Shown: positions 16,118 through 24,526, counted from the stretch's first letter. The stretch is 24,658 nucleotides of DNA from JAIRTY01 sp050257395 (GCA_050257395.1 JBLMWU010000001.1:1-24658), one strand, 5' to 3'. Notes: generated by a model from the sequence alone, not told the origin. A program made the numbers and translations.

Positions 16118-17686
16118 TTGCTACGTACCAGTCAGATACGCCCGGACACCTGTCCGCCGCTCGCTCCACCTCCCGCTCCGCGCCGCCCAGGCGGTGCCCG
16201 GCTGCTGCGCGTCCGCCTGCTCATCCTGCTGGCTCAGCTCTTCCCGCTGGCCAGCCCGGGGCGGGAGCGGGGCAGCCGGGAACGCCCGCGGGCAGGGCGC
16301 TGGCGAAGCGGGGCGGAGGGTGCCCGCCGGCCGCTCCCCGCCTTGGCGCGGGTGGCAGCCCAGCTGGCCGCGGTGGCCGCCGCCGCGGCTGTGCTCCTGC
16401 AGCGCCAGGCGGGCCATCCTGCCTGGCAGACAGCCTGGGCCGAGGACCGCACGGTCTTCCTGCCGCGGGCGCTGCTGGATCCGTGGGGCTCGTTCCTGCA
16501 CTGCTACGGCGGTTATGTGCAGCTGGTCCCGCAGCTCGCCGCCGACGTGGTGACCCGGTTCCCGCTGCGCGAAGCGGCGGCCGGGTTCGCGTTCACCGGG
16601 GCGGTGGCGGCGTCGGGCTGCGCGCTCTTCGTCTTCCACGCCAGCGCGGGCCAGGTACGCCAGCCCGGGCTGCGGGCGCTGCTCGCCGCGTCGGTGGTGC
16701 TGCTGCCGGTCGCGGTCATCGAGGTCGCGAACAACAGCGTGGATGCGCAGTGGTATCTCATGTACGCGCTGTTCTGGGCGCTGCTGTGGCGGCCGGCCGG
16801 CCGGGGCGGGGCGGCCGCCGCGGCGCTGGTGTCCTTCCTGGCGATGGCGTCCAACATCCTCAATCTCTGCTACCTGCCGCTGGCCGCGGCCAGGCTGGCG
16901 GCGCTGCCGCGACGGGAGCAGGCGGTGGTCGCGGGCTGGCTGGCCGGGATCGCCTGGCAGGCGGCCGGCATCGCGGTCCGGGTGCCCGCCATCCTCGCGC
17001 CCGGGGCAGCGCACCCGCTCGCCGCCCCCGGCGCCACCGCCAGCTTCTACGGCCGGCACGTGCTCCTGGCGGCGCTGGCGGGCTGGCGGCTCGCCCCCCG
17101 GCTGATGGCGGCCGCCGGTCCCGGCGGCGCGGTGGCGATCGCCGCGGGCCTGCTGCTCGCGGGGGCCGCCTGGGCGTGCGTGGCCGGGGGCACCCGGGTC
17201 CGGTTGTTCCTGGCGGCCGCGACCGTGCTGGGGCTGGTGCTCACCGTCTTCCCGGTGATGATCCGGTACTGGGTGACGCTGCCGGTCTCGGTGCCGGTGA
17301 GCCGGGTCTGGCTGCCGGGCAGCCGGTACACCGTCTGTTCCGTCCTGCTGATCGACGCGTCGGCGGTGGTGGCGGTGGACGCCGCGGTGCGGCGCCGGGC
17401 GGGCCGGTCGCGGCTGACGCCGGCCGTGGCGGTGACCGTGCTGGCCGCGGTGCTCGCCGCCGGCTGGGTCACCAGCTACCGCTACGGCAACATGCGCAGC
17501 ACCGCGCCGGTCTGGGCGCAGACCGTGGCGCGGTTCGACCGGCTGTGCCGGCACCGGCCGCCAGCGGCCCGGGTGGACCTGTACCCCAGCGCCCTCCCGC
17601 AGGCCCGGTCCCCGGTGCCCTGCGCGCACGCCGATCCGGCGGCGGGCCGCCATCCGGGCTTACCGGACCCGCGCACGCGGTGCTGA
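16118..17686 (+). CDS. polytopic membrane protein, GT-C glycosyltransferase-like
   Basis: The frame encodes up to 522 residues with about nine or ten hydrophobic helices. The most conserved-looking part follows the first helix: AWAEDRTVFLPRALLDP, then YGGYVQLVPQLAADVVTRFPL (about 120-140). An acidic pair in the first external loop (Glu109-Asp110) and this layout recall GT-C type lipid-linked sugar transferases and related uncharacterised actinobacterial membrane proteins. No function can be assigned. The start is uncertain. TTG at 16118 has AGGGA (16106-16110) seven bases upstream, while GTG at 16352 gives a shorter protein beginning just before the AAQLAAVAAAAAVLLQ helix. Codon bias looks genuine from about 16190 onward. 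The tail is Pro-rich. Confidence 0.7.
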   Translation: MLRTSQIRPDTCPPLAPPPAPRRPGGARLLRVRLLILLAQLFPLASPGRERGSRERPRAGRWRSGAEGARRPLPALARVAAQLAAVAAAAAVLLQRQAGHPAWQTAWAEDRTVFLPRALLDPWGSFLHCYGGYVQLVPQLAADVVTRFPLREAAAGFAFTGAVAASGCALFVFHASAGQVRQPGLRALLAASVVLLPVAVIEVANNSVDAQWYLMYALFWALLWRPAGRGGAAAAALVSFLAMASNILNLCYLPLAAARLAALPRREQAVVAGWLAGIAWQAAGIAVRVPAILAPGAAHPLAAPGATASFYGRHVLLAALAGWRLAPRLMAAAGPGGAVAIAAGLLLAGAAWACVAGGTRVRLFLAAATVLGLVLTVFPVMIRYWVTLPVSVPVSRVWLPGSRYTVCSVLLIDASAVVAVDAAVRRRAGRSRLTPAVAVTVLAAVLAAGWVTSYRYGNMRSTAPVWAQTVARFDRLCRHRPPAARVDLYPSALPQARSPVPCAHADPAAGRHPGLPDPRTRC

Positions 17687-17815
17687 CCCGGGAACACGCA
17701 GGGCAGCGGAAAGTGCCGGAAAGCTGGTATTTGCCGGCGGCGAACTGTTTTTGCGGCCAGGGAAATGCCCGGTGCGCTGTCAAAACTGTGATTCGTGGGA
17801 CAAGCTGTGCACGTG

Positions 17816-18079
17816 ATGATTGTGGTCACCTACGTCGCGGCGGACGGAAGCCTGCTCCGCCGCTCGGTGAACACTGCTGCCCGGCACGATGGCCCGGTCT
17901 GGGAGGGCCTCGTGCAGCGGGCGGCCCTGGACTTCCCGCCCGCCTACCGGCCCGCCGCCGGCCGGGCTGTCTACCACGTCCGGGCGGGCGAGCAGGCGGT
18001 GCTGGTCGCTGAGGACGACCTGATCGGGCCGCTGCGGGAGCTGGTGGCGGCCGTTCTCTCGGAGGGCGAGGGCCGGTAG
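17816..18079 (+). CDS. small uncharacterised actinobacterial protein
   Basis: This is a predicted soluble protein of 87 residues beginning MIVVTYVAADGSLLRRSVNT. It contains ALDFPPAYRPAAGRAVYHVRAGEQAVLVAEDDLIGPLRELVAAVL, an alternating strand and helix pattern without cysteines, signal peptide or membrane helix. Strong third-position G/C supports real coding. I recall similar short proteins in other actinomycetes but know of no function. The start is unclear: the ATG at 17816 has only a poor GGACAAG upstream, GTG at 17813 is adjacent, and GTG at 17795 would add seven residues. It stands alone between two membrane protein genes. Confidence 0.6.
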   Translation: MIVVTYVAADGSLLRRSVNTAARHDGPVWEGLVQRAALDFPPAYRPAAGRAVYHVRAGEQAVLVAEDDLIGPLRELVAAVLSEGEGR

Positions 18080-18269
18080 CCGCCGCCCCGGCCCGGGTCT
18101 CCGCCGGGTTCAGCGACCTGCCTTGGGGCGTCATTTGCGGCGATATGTCATCCTGTGGGGAAACTCGCGCGTCCTTTCGTTCAGGCGGACTTGCACCAGT
18201 CCGGGCTCTGGCGGGAAAGGCTCACTGGCAGCCTGCGCGGGAGACCGGGGGTGCCAGGGAGGCAGGACG

Positions 18270-18764
18270 ATGAGCGAGCCCTACCCGCAGCCGCGGCATG
18301 GCCGCCGCCACGCCCGCCCGGCGGACCCGGGGGCCGCCCGCGAGCGGCGGCCGCTGCCGCGCAGGCCCGCGATCATCTCCGCACTCGGCGTGGCGGCGGC
18401 GCTGGTGACGGGGGGCGCGCTCTACGCCTCCGGTGTCTTCAGCCAGCAGATGCTGGCCGTGCACGGCACCGAGCAGGTGGTGGTCACCTCGTTCGACGGG
18501 ATGAGCACCGACGGCGCCTTTCCCGACATCACCGCCGGCTCGCCGGTGACCGTCGTGGACACCAGCGGGCACGTCCTCGGCACCGGCACCCTCGCCGCCT
18601 CCGACCCCAGCTCATGGGGCGCGCAGGACGCGGTGTACTCGTTCATCGTCAGCGTCCCGGCGGGTGAGCCGCGCTACGGGATCGAGATCGGCCGCAACCG
18701 CGGCACGGAGTGGTTCAGCGAGGGCGAGATGCGCAGGGGGCCCTCGCTGTCCGTCAGCGGCTGA
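18270..18764 (+). CDS. membrane-anchored extracytoplasmic protein of unknown function
   Basis: The 164-residue product has an Arg/Pro-rich cytoplasmic N-terminus and one membrane helix (about 34-54, IISALGVAAALVTGGALYAS). An external beta-rich domain follows. It contains SPVTVVDTSGHVLGTGTLAA and ends with YSFIVSVPAGEPRYGIEIG and NRGTEWFSEGEM, a pattern I associate with small exported actinobacterial proteins of unknown role. There are no cysteines and no lipobox, so it is an anchored protein rather than a lipoprotein. The ATG at 18270 is well supported by AGGGAGG (18256-18262), seven bases upstream. The frame is open further upstream, but that part has no coding character. Confidence 0.78.
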   Translation: MSEPYPQPRHGRRHARPADPGAARERRPLPRRPAIISALGVAAALVTGGALYASGVFSQQMLAVHGTEQVVVTSFDGMSTDGAFPDITAGSPVTVVDTSGHVLGTGTLAASDPSSWGAQDAVYSFIVSVPAGEPRYGIEIGRNRGTEWFSEGEMRRGPSLSVSG

Positions 18765-18922
18765 CCCCGCCGCAGCCGGGCGTCACAAGGCCGGCGAGCC
18801 GCGGGTGGCCCATTCCGCCGCCCCTGCCTGTGCTGACACGCCACTCAGGCTGGCACGCCAATCAGACAGCAGCGGAGGAAACGGGCAATCGGCCGCTAGT
18901 GGTTGCGCACCCGGACGCGGAA

Positions 18923-18944
18923 GTGGACCTTTCTGGCGGTCCAC
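18923..18944. repeat. perfect hairpin just upstream of a -10 box
   Basis: GTGGACC (18923-18929) and GGTCCAC (18938-18944) form a seven-base inverted repeat around eight bases. It lies between the small membrane protein gene and the metallophosphoesterase. It could terminate the former or serve as an operator, because it covers the -35 area of the proposed promoter at 18953. Confidence 0.4.
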
Positions 18945-18952
18945 CCCGGCCG

Positions 18953-18958
18953 TAGCGT
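18953..18958 (+). promoter_or_regulatory. -10 element of the metallophosphoesterase gene
   Basis: TAGCGT in the context GCCGTAGCGTCTG lies 61 bases before the TTG start codon and resembles the other -10 boxes of this window. No good -35 match was seen. Confidence 0.35.
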
Positions 18959-19019
18959 CTGCAGCAGGGGCGGGGGCGGCCGGCTTGCGCCGCCTTCCCC
19001 GACGGCGAGGGAGTACCGG

Positions 19020-19787
19020 TTGATCGTCATCGCGCACTTCTCCGACACCCACCTCGACGGCAGCCAGCACCGGGCCGGCCGGGCCGCCACCGTCATGGCC
19101 TACCTGGACGGCCTGGCGCTGCGGCTGGACGCGATCCTGGTCACCGGCGACATCGCCGACCACGGCCTGCCCGCCGAGTACGAGCAGGCCCGGAACATCC
19201 TGTCCTCCTCCGCCCACCCGGTGTTCTGCTGTCCAGGCAACCATGACGACCGGGCCGCCTTCCGCACGGTGCTGCTCGGCGCGGACGGCGGCGCGGGCCC
19301 GGCCGCCGCCCCGGTCAACCAGGTGCACCACGCGCCAGGCGCGACCTTCGCGCTGTGCGACTCCACCATCCCCGGCCGCGACGGCGGGCAGCTGGCCGAG
19401 GAGACCCTCGGCTGGCTGGACGGCCAGCTGGCCGGGCGGCCGGATGTCCCGGCCTTCGTGGCCTTCCATCACCCGCCCGTCCGCCTGCACAGCCCGGTCG
19501 TAGACCCGATCCGGCAGTCCGGCGAGGACCGGCTGGCCCGCCTGCTGGACCGGCACCCCCAGGTCGCCGCGGTGCTGTGCGGCCACGCGCACACGGCGGC
19601 CAGCACCGCTTTCGCCGGCCGGCCGCTGCTGGCGGGCCCCGGGGTGGCGTCCACCCTGCTGCTGCCGTGGGAGCGCGGCGGCATCGCCGATGAGCAGGCA
19701 CCGGTGACGGTCGCCTTCCACCTCCTCGATGAGCAGGGCCGGGTGACCACGCACTACCGCACCGTCCCGGCGGACGACCCCGGTTAG
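19020..19787 (+). CDS. metallophosphoesterase, class III cyclic nucleotide phosphodiesterase-like
   Basis: The 255-residue protein has the full calcineurin-like binuclear metal site. It shows Asp9 and His11 (FSDTHLDG), Asp44 (VTGDIADHG), Asn74-His75 (CPGNHDD), His150/His151 (VAFHHPPV), and His189 and His191 (LCGHAHTA). The compact layout matches the CpdA/GpdQ group, whose members hydrolyse cyclic nucleotides or glycerophosphodiesters. The real substrate is unknown. The start is the TTG at 19020, because GAGGGAG (19007-19013) lies six bases upstream and the first conserved strand (IVIAHFSDTH) begins immediately. No in-frame ATG or GTG fits that position. The protein is probably cytoplasmic. 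A serine hydrolase gene follows 51 bases later. Confidence 0.9.
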   Translation: MIVIAHFSDTHLDGSQHRAGRAATVMAYLDGLALRLDAILVTGDIADHGLPAEYEQARNILSSSAHPVFCCPGNHDDRAAFRTVLLGADGGAGPAAAPVNQVHHAPGATFALCDSTIPGRDGGQLAEETLGWLDGQLAGRPDVPAFVAFHHPPVRLHSPVVDPIRQSGEDRLARLLDRHPQVAAVLCGHAHTAASTAFAGRPLLAGPGVASTLLLPWERGGIADEQAPVTVAFHLLDEQGRVTTHYRTVPADDPG

Positions 19788-19838
19788 GGACCTTCGCCTC
19801 TCAGGGAAGAGCCGCCGGGTGTGCCAGCGTGATGGGTC

Positions 19839-21392
19839 ATGCGGGCACATCGGGCGACGGACCGGCCGGCGAGCGCCGCGCCGGCCGCTGACGCCGGTCT
19901 GTGGCCCGCCGCCGCCCGGGTGCTCAGCAGCCAGCCAGCGGCCGGGCTGGCGGTCGGGGTGGTCCGCGGCGGAACCCCCGGCTGGTTCCACGGGCACGGC
20001 GTCGCGGACATCGAGGCAGGCACGGCGGTGGACGAGGACACCGTCTTCCGGATCGACTCAGTCACCAAGACCATGACCGCGATCGCGGTCATGCAGCTGT
20101 CCGAGCAGGGACTGGTGGACCTGGACGCGCCCGCCAGCGACTACCTGCGCGCCTACCGGCTGGTCCCCGCCAGGGCCGGCTTCCGCCCGGCCACCCTGCG
20201 GCACCTGCTGACCCATACCGCCGGTGTCCGGGCGGCGCGCACGCCCGCCGACCTGCTCCGGCCCGTCATGGGCTGGGGCGTGCGGGCCGGGCGCCCGGTG
20301 CCCTCACTCGCCCGGTACTACCGGGACGGCCTGCACATCGACACCGCGCCCGGCACCAGGTGGGCCTACTCCAACCACGGGTTCGCCACCCTCGGCCAGA
20401 TCGTCGAGGACGTCAGCGGGGTCCCGTTCGCCGCCTACCTGCGCGAGCGGGTGTTCGGCCCGCTCGGCATGGACAGCACCGACCTCACCCGGTCCGCGCG
20501 GGTGCGGGCCCGCCTCGCCACCGGCTACCAGGTGCACTCCCGCGGGCTCAGGCCGGTCACCGACTACGAGATGGTGCCGGCGGGCGGCGGCGCGGTCTAC
20601 TCCACCGCCCGGGACCTGGCCCGCTATGTGGCGGCGCTGCTGAACGGCGGCGCCGGCCCGCACGGCAGGCTGCTCCGGCCGGACACGCTCGCCCGCATGT
20701 TCGAGCCGCACTACCAGCCCGACCCCCGGATCCCGGGCATGGGCCTGGGATTCTTCCGGGACGAGATCGCCGGGCACCGGACCGTCGGCCATGACGGCAT
20801 CTGGACGGGCTTCCACGCCGCCATGCTGCTCGCCCCGGACGACGGGGCCGGCGTCGTCGCGCTCGCCAACACCGGGCCGTTCAATCCGTTCGCGGCGCCG
20901 GTGCCGGTCGCCCACGCGGTTCTGCGCAGCCTGCTCGGCCTGCCCGATGACACGGTCCGCACCAGCATCCCCGAGCACCCGCAGGTCTGGGGTGAGCTGT
21001 GCGGCTGGTACACCCTGGGCCCCGGGGTGCTCACCGACCCCCAGCCCCGGATGCTGCTGGCCGCCGGCGCCGAGGTCGCCGTCCGGCACGGCCAGCTGGT
21101 CATCCGCGGGCAGCTTCCGGTCCCCGCGGTGCGCAGGGGCCTGCGCCTCCATCCCGACAGCGACGACCCGGATGTGTTCCGCATCGAGCTCCCGGGGGCG
21201 GCGCCGGGCACCTCCCGCATCGTGTTCAGCCGCGGCCCGGGCGGCGACGTCACGGCCCTGCACCTGGGTGCCCAGCCGATCACCCTGCACAAGCGGCCCG
21301 CGGTGCGCAACCCCAGGCCCTGGGTCACCGGCGCGGCGGCCGCCGGGGCCGCCGCACTCGCCGCCCGCCGCGTCCGCGCCCGGCGCCGCTGA
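19839..21392 (+). CDS. beta-lactamase family serine hydrolase with C-terminal membrane anchor
   Basis: This 517-residue protein belongs to the penicillin-binding-protein-like / class C beta-lactamase family, which includes esterases and D-amino-acid peptidases. Motifs are Ser74-x-x-Lys77 (SVTK), Tyr177-Ser178-Asn179 (YSN) and His318-Asp319-Gly320 (HDG) in place of KTG. The catalytic domain spans about 25-370. A second beta domain (about 385-480) follows. A short hydrophobic segment near 493-508 (WVTGAAAAGAAALAA) with an Arg-rich end could anchor it. There is no obvious N-terminal signal peptide, so its orientation is unclear. The ATG at 19839 has a weak upstream site. The gene converges with the minus-strand gene, leaving nine bases between stops. 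Confidence 0.87.
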   Translation: MRAHRATDRPASAAPAADAGLWPAAARVLSSQPAAGLAVGVVRGGTPGWFHGHGVADIEAGTAVDEDTVFRIDSVTKTMTAIAVMQLSEQGLVDLDAPASDYLRAYRLVPARAGFRPATLRHLLTHTAGVRAARTPADLLRPVMGWGVRAGRPVPSLARYYRDGLHIDTAPGTRWAYSNHGFATLGQIVEDVSGVPFAAYLRERVFGPLGMDSTDLTRSARVRARLATGYQVHSRGLRPVTDYEMVPAGGGAVYSTARDLARYVAALLNGGAGPHGRLLRPDTLARMFEPHYQPDPRIPGMGLGFFRDEIAGHRTVGHDGIWTGFHAAMLLAPDDGAGVVALANTGPFNPFAAPVPVAHAVLRSLLGLPDDTVRTSIPEHPQVWGELCGWYTLGPGVLTDPQPRMLLAAGAEVAVRHGQLVIRGQLPVPAVRRGLRLHPDSDDPDVFRIELPGAAPGTSRIVFSRGPGGDVTALHLGAQPITLHKRPAVRNPRPWVTGAAAAGAAALAARRVRARRR

Positions 21393-21394
21393 GC

Positions 21395-21409
21395 CGGGCT
21401 GTCAGCCCG
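21395..21409. terminator. small hairpin between convergent stop codons
   Basis: CGGGCT-GTC-AGCCCG is a perfect six-base stem with a three-base loop. It lies between the TGA of the serine hydrolase (21390-21392) and overlaps the TGA of the minus-strand gene (21402-21404). It could act in both directions but has no U-run. Confidence 0.35.
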
Positions 21410-22952
21410 CCGCCTGCGGTTCCCCGCGTTCGGCCGCCTGCGGCTCCCCGCCTTCCGCCGCCTGCGGTTCCCCGCTGCCCTGCCTGCGGAAGGCGAGCGC
21501 GGCGGCCATGGCGAACAGCGGCACCGCCGGCAGGGCGTACCGGTAGGCGTACTCGTGCTCCGCGATCGGCAGCACGATGATGACGACAGCGGACAGCCAC
21601 AGCAGGATCGCGGCCGCGGACCGGCGGCGCGGCAGCGCGATCCCCGCCAGCCCGGCCAGCGCGATCAGGCCCAGCCCGAACCCGGGCAGGAAGATCAGGT
21701 GCTGGTACTTCCGCATCAGGTAGGCGTAGGGCCCGTGCTGCTGGGCCGTGAAGTGGGAGCCGTCCCGGATGAGGGGGGCGAGGCCCGCCGTGCTGCCGGT
21801 GTAGTCCTGCACCGCGGCCAGGGCATAGCCCAGGTGCTGCCGGTCCATGACGAACGGCGGCTGGCTGCCCGGGAAGTGCAGGGTCGCGTCGTTGCGGGTG
21901 AACGGCTTGATCGTCTCGCCGGCGACTGTGCTGGCGTACGCGAGCGGCTGCGCCTTGATCGCCAGGACCGCGAACCGCAGCGCCCGCGTGTTGTTCGCGG
22001 CGGTGAACGGAACCTTGTCCGGCACCGTCCCGGCCGGGGCAGCGTGCCACCAGGGCCAGGACAGGCCCGGCATCCACAGGTACCACTTGGGCGGCGGCCG
22101 CTTCGCCGGATCGGCCTGCGCCAGGAAGCCGTGCTGCGCGGTCGGGCAGAGCTGCCGCAGGTCGGCGGGCGGCTTGATGACCGAGCAGTCAGCGAACGAC
22201 ATCGTCCGCGACCACAGGAACAGCCCGTTGCTCTGTGACATGTTGACCGAGCCGTGCACGGCCGCGAACCAGCCCATGTAGCCGAGGACGGGCAGCGCCC
22301 CGGCCGCCAGCGCCGTGCCCGCCCGCCGCCAGCCCGCCCGGCGCAGCAGCAGGAACAGCGGGATGGCGATGACCAGCGGCAGGGTGGTGGGCCGCACGAT
22401 CGCGGAGGTCCCCATCAGCAGCCCGGCCGCCGCTGACCTGGCCAGCGACGGGGATCCCAGCAGCAGCACGCCCAGGGCGGCCACCATCAGCGCCATGGCC
22501 AGCAGATCCGACATGATGAGCGTTTCGGTGAGCATGAACGCCGGCAGGAAGAGCGCCGGGGCCGCGCCCAGGGTGGCCCCCCAGGCCGGCAGGCCATGAC
22601 GCCGCAGCACCGCGTAGGCCATGGTGGCGATGCCGAGCCCCATGAGGTGCTGCAGCGCGACCACGGCGGCCAGCGAGTGCAGCGGGCGCAGCAGCCACAG
22701 GAAGAGCGAGTACCCGCTGGGGTTGACCAGGTCAGGGGAGATGTGGCTGGCGCCCCACAGGTAGTCGTAGCTGTCCATCCGGAACAGGATGGCGGGCTGG
22801 AATCCCAGCATGGCCACGACCCGGGGAACCGACGCGGCTAGCAGGGCAAGGGCGAAGAGCCAGTGGCGGCGGGCGAAGCCCCGCAGGCCCGGCGCGGGGA
22901 TCCCTGGTGCGGGCTGCGGCTCCGGCTCCGGGGTGGCGGCTGGCTCGCTCAT
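21402..22952 (-). CDS. GT-C type glycosyltransferase-like membrane protein
   Basis: The 516-residue protein has about ten or more membrane helices. The first external loop carries FRMDSYDYLWGASH with Asp60 and Asp63, then NPSGYSLFLWLLRPL. This is typical of ArnT/PMT-like GT-C enzymes that use polyprenyl-phosphate sugars. A large external segment (about 250-400) with several Trp and Pro follows, then further helices and the motif HEYAYRYALPAVPLF near the end. Donor and acceptor are unknown. The C-terminus is three copies of an eight-residue GEPQAAE-type repeat. The ATG at 22952 is preferred because the promoter at 23044-23077 would start transcription downstream of the alternative ATG at 23066. 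Neither start has a clear ribosome binding site. Confidence 0.78.
   Translation of the reverse strand: MSEPAATPEPEPQPAPGIPAPGLRGFARRHWLFALALLAASVPRVVAMLGFQPAILFRMDSYDYLWGASHISPDLVNPSGYSLFLWLLRPLHSLAAVVALQHLMGLGIATMAYAVLRRHGLPAWGATLGAAPALFLPAFMLTETLIMSDLLAMALMVAALGVLLLGSPSLARSAAAGLLMGTSAIVRPTTLPLVIAIPLFLLLRRAGWRRAGTALAAGALPVLGYMGWFAAVHGSVNMSQSNGLFLWSRTMSFADCSVIKPPADLRQLCPTAQHGFLAQADPAKRPPPKWYLWMPGLSWPWWHAAPAGTVPDKVPFTAANNTRALRFAVLAIKAQPLAYASTVAGETIKPFTRNDATLHFPGSQPPFVMDRQHLGYALAAVQDYTGSTAGLAPLIRDGSHFTAQQHGPYAYLMRKYQHLIFLPGFGLGLIALAGLAGIALPRRRSAAAILLWLSAVVIIVLPIAEHEYAYRYALPAVPLFAMAAALAFRRQGSGEPQAAEGGEPQAAERGEPQAAG
21409..21480. repeat. 24-bp tandem repeat, three copies
   Basis: Units at 21409-21432, 21433-21456 and 21457-21480 share GCCGCCTGCGG[TC]TCCCCGC, with a few changes in the last five bases. 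They encode the C-terminal repeats GEPQAAEG, GEPQAAER and GEPQAAG of the minus-strand membrane protein. The unit is a multiple of three, so copy number can change without breaking the frame. Confidence 0.9.
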
Positions 22953-23043
22953 GGTGACGGCATCGGTGTCCGAGGCCGGCTGGTTGCTGAGCGTCGTCTT
23001 CTCCTTGTCCTCACTGCTCTGCCCGGCCCTCCCCAAGCCAGGA

Positions 23044-23077
23044 ATCGTATCGTAATGATCACCCATTGACCGGTTAA
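23044..23077 (-). promoter_or_regulatory. promoter of the GT-C-like gene
   Basis: On the minus strand, TTAACC (23077-23072) and TACGAT (23054-23049) are 17 bases apart. A second overlapping TACGAT follows at 23049-23044. Transcription would start near 23041, about 90 bases before the ATG at 22952. Confidence 0.55.
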
Positions 23078-23121
23078 CGCATGCGAAACGCGGATAAGGC
23101 CGTGCTGCGGTCACCGTCTCG

Positions 23122-23880
23122 CTACAGACCGCCGGCGACGCGGAGCACGGCGCCGGTGACGTAGGCGGCCTCGGGCCCGAGCAGCCAGGCGATGGCCGGG
23201 GCGACCTCGTCAGGCTCACCGGCCCGGCCGAGCGGTATGCGCCCGGCGATCCGGTCGGGGCGGCCCGGGTCCCCGGCTGCCGCGTGGATACCCGTGCGGA
23301 TGGTCCCGGGGGCCACCGCGTTGACGCGGACCTGGCCGGCGGCCAGTTCCCTGGCCAGGCCGACGGTGACGGCCTCGACCGCTGCCTTGGCCGCGGCGTA
23401 GTGGACGTACTCATGGGGAGAGCCGAGGGTGGCCGCGGCGGAGGAGACGTTGACGATGGCCCCGCCGCGGCCGCCGCGGTCCACCGGCATGACCTGGCCG
23501 GCCTGCCGGGCGCACAGGACCACGCCGAGGAAGTTGACGTCGATGACGTCCCGGATCACCGGCACCGGGGTGTCGGCCAGATCACCCAGGTGGACGGTGG
23601 CGCCGGCGTTGTTCACCACGCCGGTCACCACGCCCAGCCGGTCGGCGGTGAGCGAGAACAGCCGTTCCACGTCGTCTTCGTGCGTGACGTCCGCCCTGGC
23701 CAGCAGGCACCGGGCCCCGGCCGCCCGGACCCGGGCGGCGGCCTGCTGGGCGGCGCCCTCGTCCTGGCGGTAGGCCAGCGTGAGGTCATGACCGGCCCGG
23801 GCCAGGCGGACGGCGGTGGCGGCGCCGATGCCGCGGGTGCCGCCGGTGATGATCGTGACCGGCCGGTCAGCGTTCTGCAT
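23122..23880 (-). CDS. short-chain dehydrogenase/reductase, FabG-like
   Basis: This is a 252-residue classical SDR. The cofactor motif TGGTRGIG is at 12-19, NNAG at 90-93, and the catalytic residues are Ser147 (VNVSSAAA), Tyr161 and Lys165 (YAAAK). PGTIRTG follows, and the C-terminus is AAYVTGAVLRVAGGL. AYRQD after the second strand suggests NADP(H) preference. It is closest to 3-oxoacyl-ACP reductase-like and oxidoreductase members, but the substrate cannot be named. The ATG at 23880 has GAGGAG (23893-23888) seven bases upstream. Its first 14 bases overlap the end of the upstream gene on the same strand, so the two are translated from one message. Confidence 0.92.
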   Translation of the reverse strand: MQNADRPVTIITGGTRGIGAATAVRLARAGHDLTLAYRQDEGAAQQAAARVRAAGARCLLARADVTHEDDVERLFSLTADRLGVVTGVVNNAGATVHLGDLADTPVPVIRDVIDVNFLGVVLCARQAGQVMPVDRGGRGGAIVNVSSAAATLGSPHEYVHYAAAKAAVEAVTVGLARELAAGQVRVNAVAPGTIRTGIHAAAGDPGRPDRIAGRIPLGRAGEPDEVAPAIAWLLGPEAAYVTGAVLRVAGGL

Positions 23881-24526
23881 GGGCTGGCTCCTCGTGTGCT
23901 GCCGCGGTGCCGCCGGCGAGCAGGGCCGCGATCTCTCCCGCGGTCCACGATCCCCGGGCTCCCGGGAGACCGGACAGGTAACCGGCTGTCTGCCGCGGAT
24001 CCCACCCGTGGGCCTGGCCCAGTCCCTGCCCGAGTGTCCGCAGATACCGGGAGCTGGGCCTGAGCAGCGGCACGTCAGCCATTCCCCAGGGGGCGGTGAA
24101 CGTCACCATGGGCACCCCGCCGTCCCGGCCGGCGCAGATCAGGGTCTCGTACCGGCCGCGCCCGAGCTGGGCGCGCCCGGCGGCGGCCACCTCGGTGAGG
24201 TCGAGGTCCGCGCCCGGGTCCCGGTACATTTCCTGCGCCGCCACGTCGGAGAACTGCTGGGCCGTGATCAGGTAGCCGCGGGCAGCCGCCCTTCCCGGGG
24301 CGTCAGGGTCATACAGTGCCCGGCCGCCGCCCCACACCTGTGACTGCGTCGCGAAGTAGACGCCGCCCGGAATCCAGACGGGCCTGCTGGCCCGGGGCAG
24401 GCTGCGGTCGCGTGCTCCCGGGTGGCAGAGGGCCGCCCCGGGCGGCCGCCCCCCGCGCAGGTAGCAGCTGAAGCGCCCGGCACTCAGATTGGAGCCGTAG
24501 GCGACGTACCAGACCAGGCCGCTCAC
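23867..24526 (-). CDS. gamma-glutamylcyclotransferase-like protein
   Basis: The 219-residue protein starts with VWYVAYGSNLSAGRF, the YGSN loop (10-13) of the gamma-glutamylcyclotransferase-like (AIG2/GGCT) fold. It continues with WIPGGVYFAT, GYLITAQQFSDVAAQEM and a C-terminal helical part. Glu99 lies where a catalytic acid could be, but I cannot confirm it. Similar actinomycete proteins are often mislabelled as histone deacetylases. The substrate is unknown. The start is a GTG at 24526 that overlaps the preceding response-regulator stop as GTGA. The other end overlaps the SDR gene by 14 bases, indicating a three-gene coupled operon. Confidence 0.82.
   Translation of the reverse strand: MSGLVWYVAYGSNLSAGRFSCYLRGGRPPGAALCHPGARDRSLPRASRPVWIPGGVYFATQSQVWGGGRALYDPDAPGRAAARGYLITAQQFSDVAAQEMYRDPGADLDLTEVAAAGRAQLGRGRYETLICAGRDGGVPMVTFTAPWGMADVPLLRPSSRYLRTLGQGLGQAHGWDPRQTAGYLSGLPGARGSWTAGEIAALLAGGTAAAHEEPAHAER

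Noticed and set aside
16011..16553. Alternative plus frame beginning with an ATG in the A/T-rich spacer
   Set aside because: It turns into an Arg/Ser/Cys-rich shadow of the membrane protein frame and has no domain or continued coding bias.
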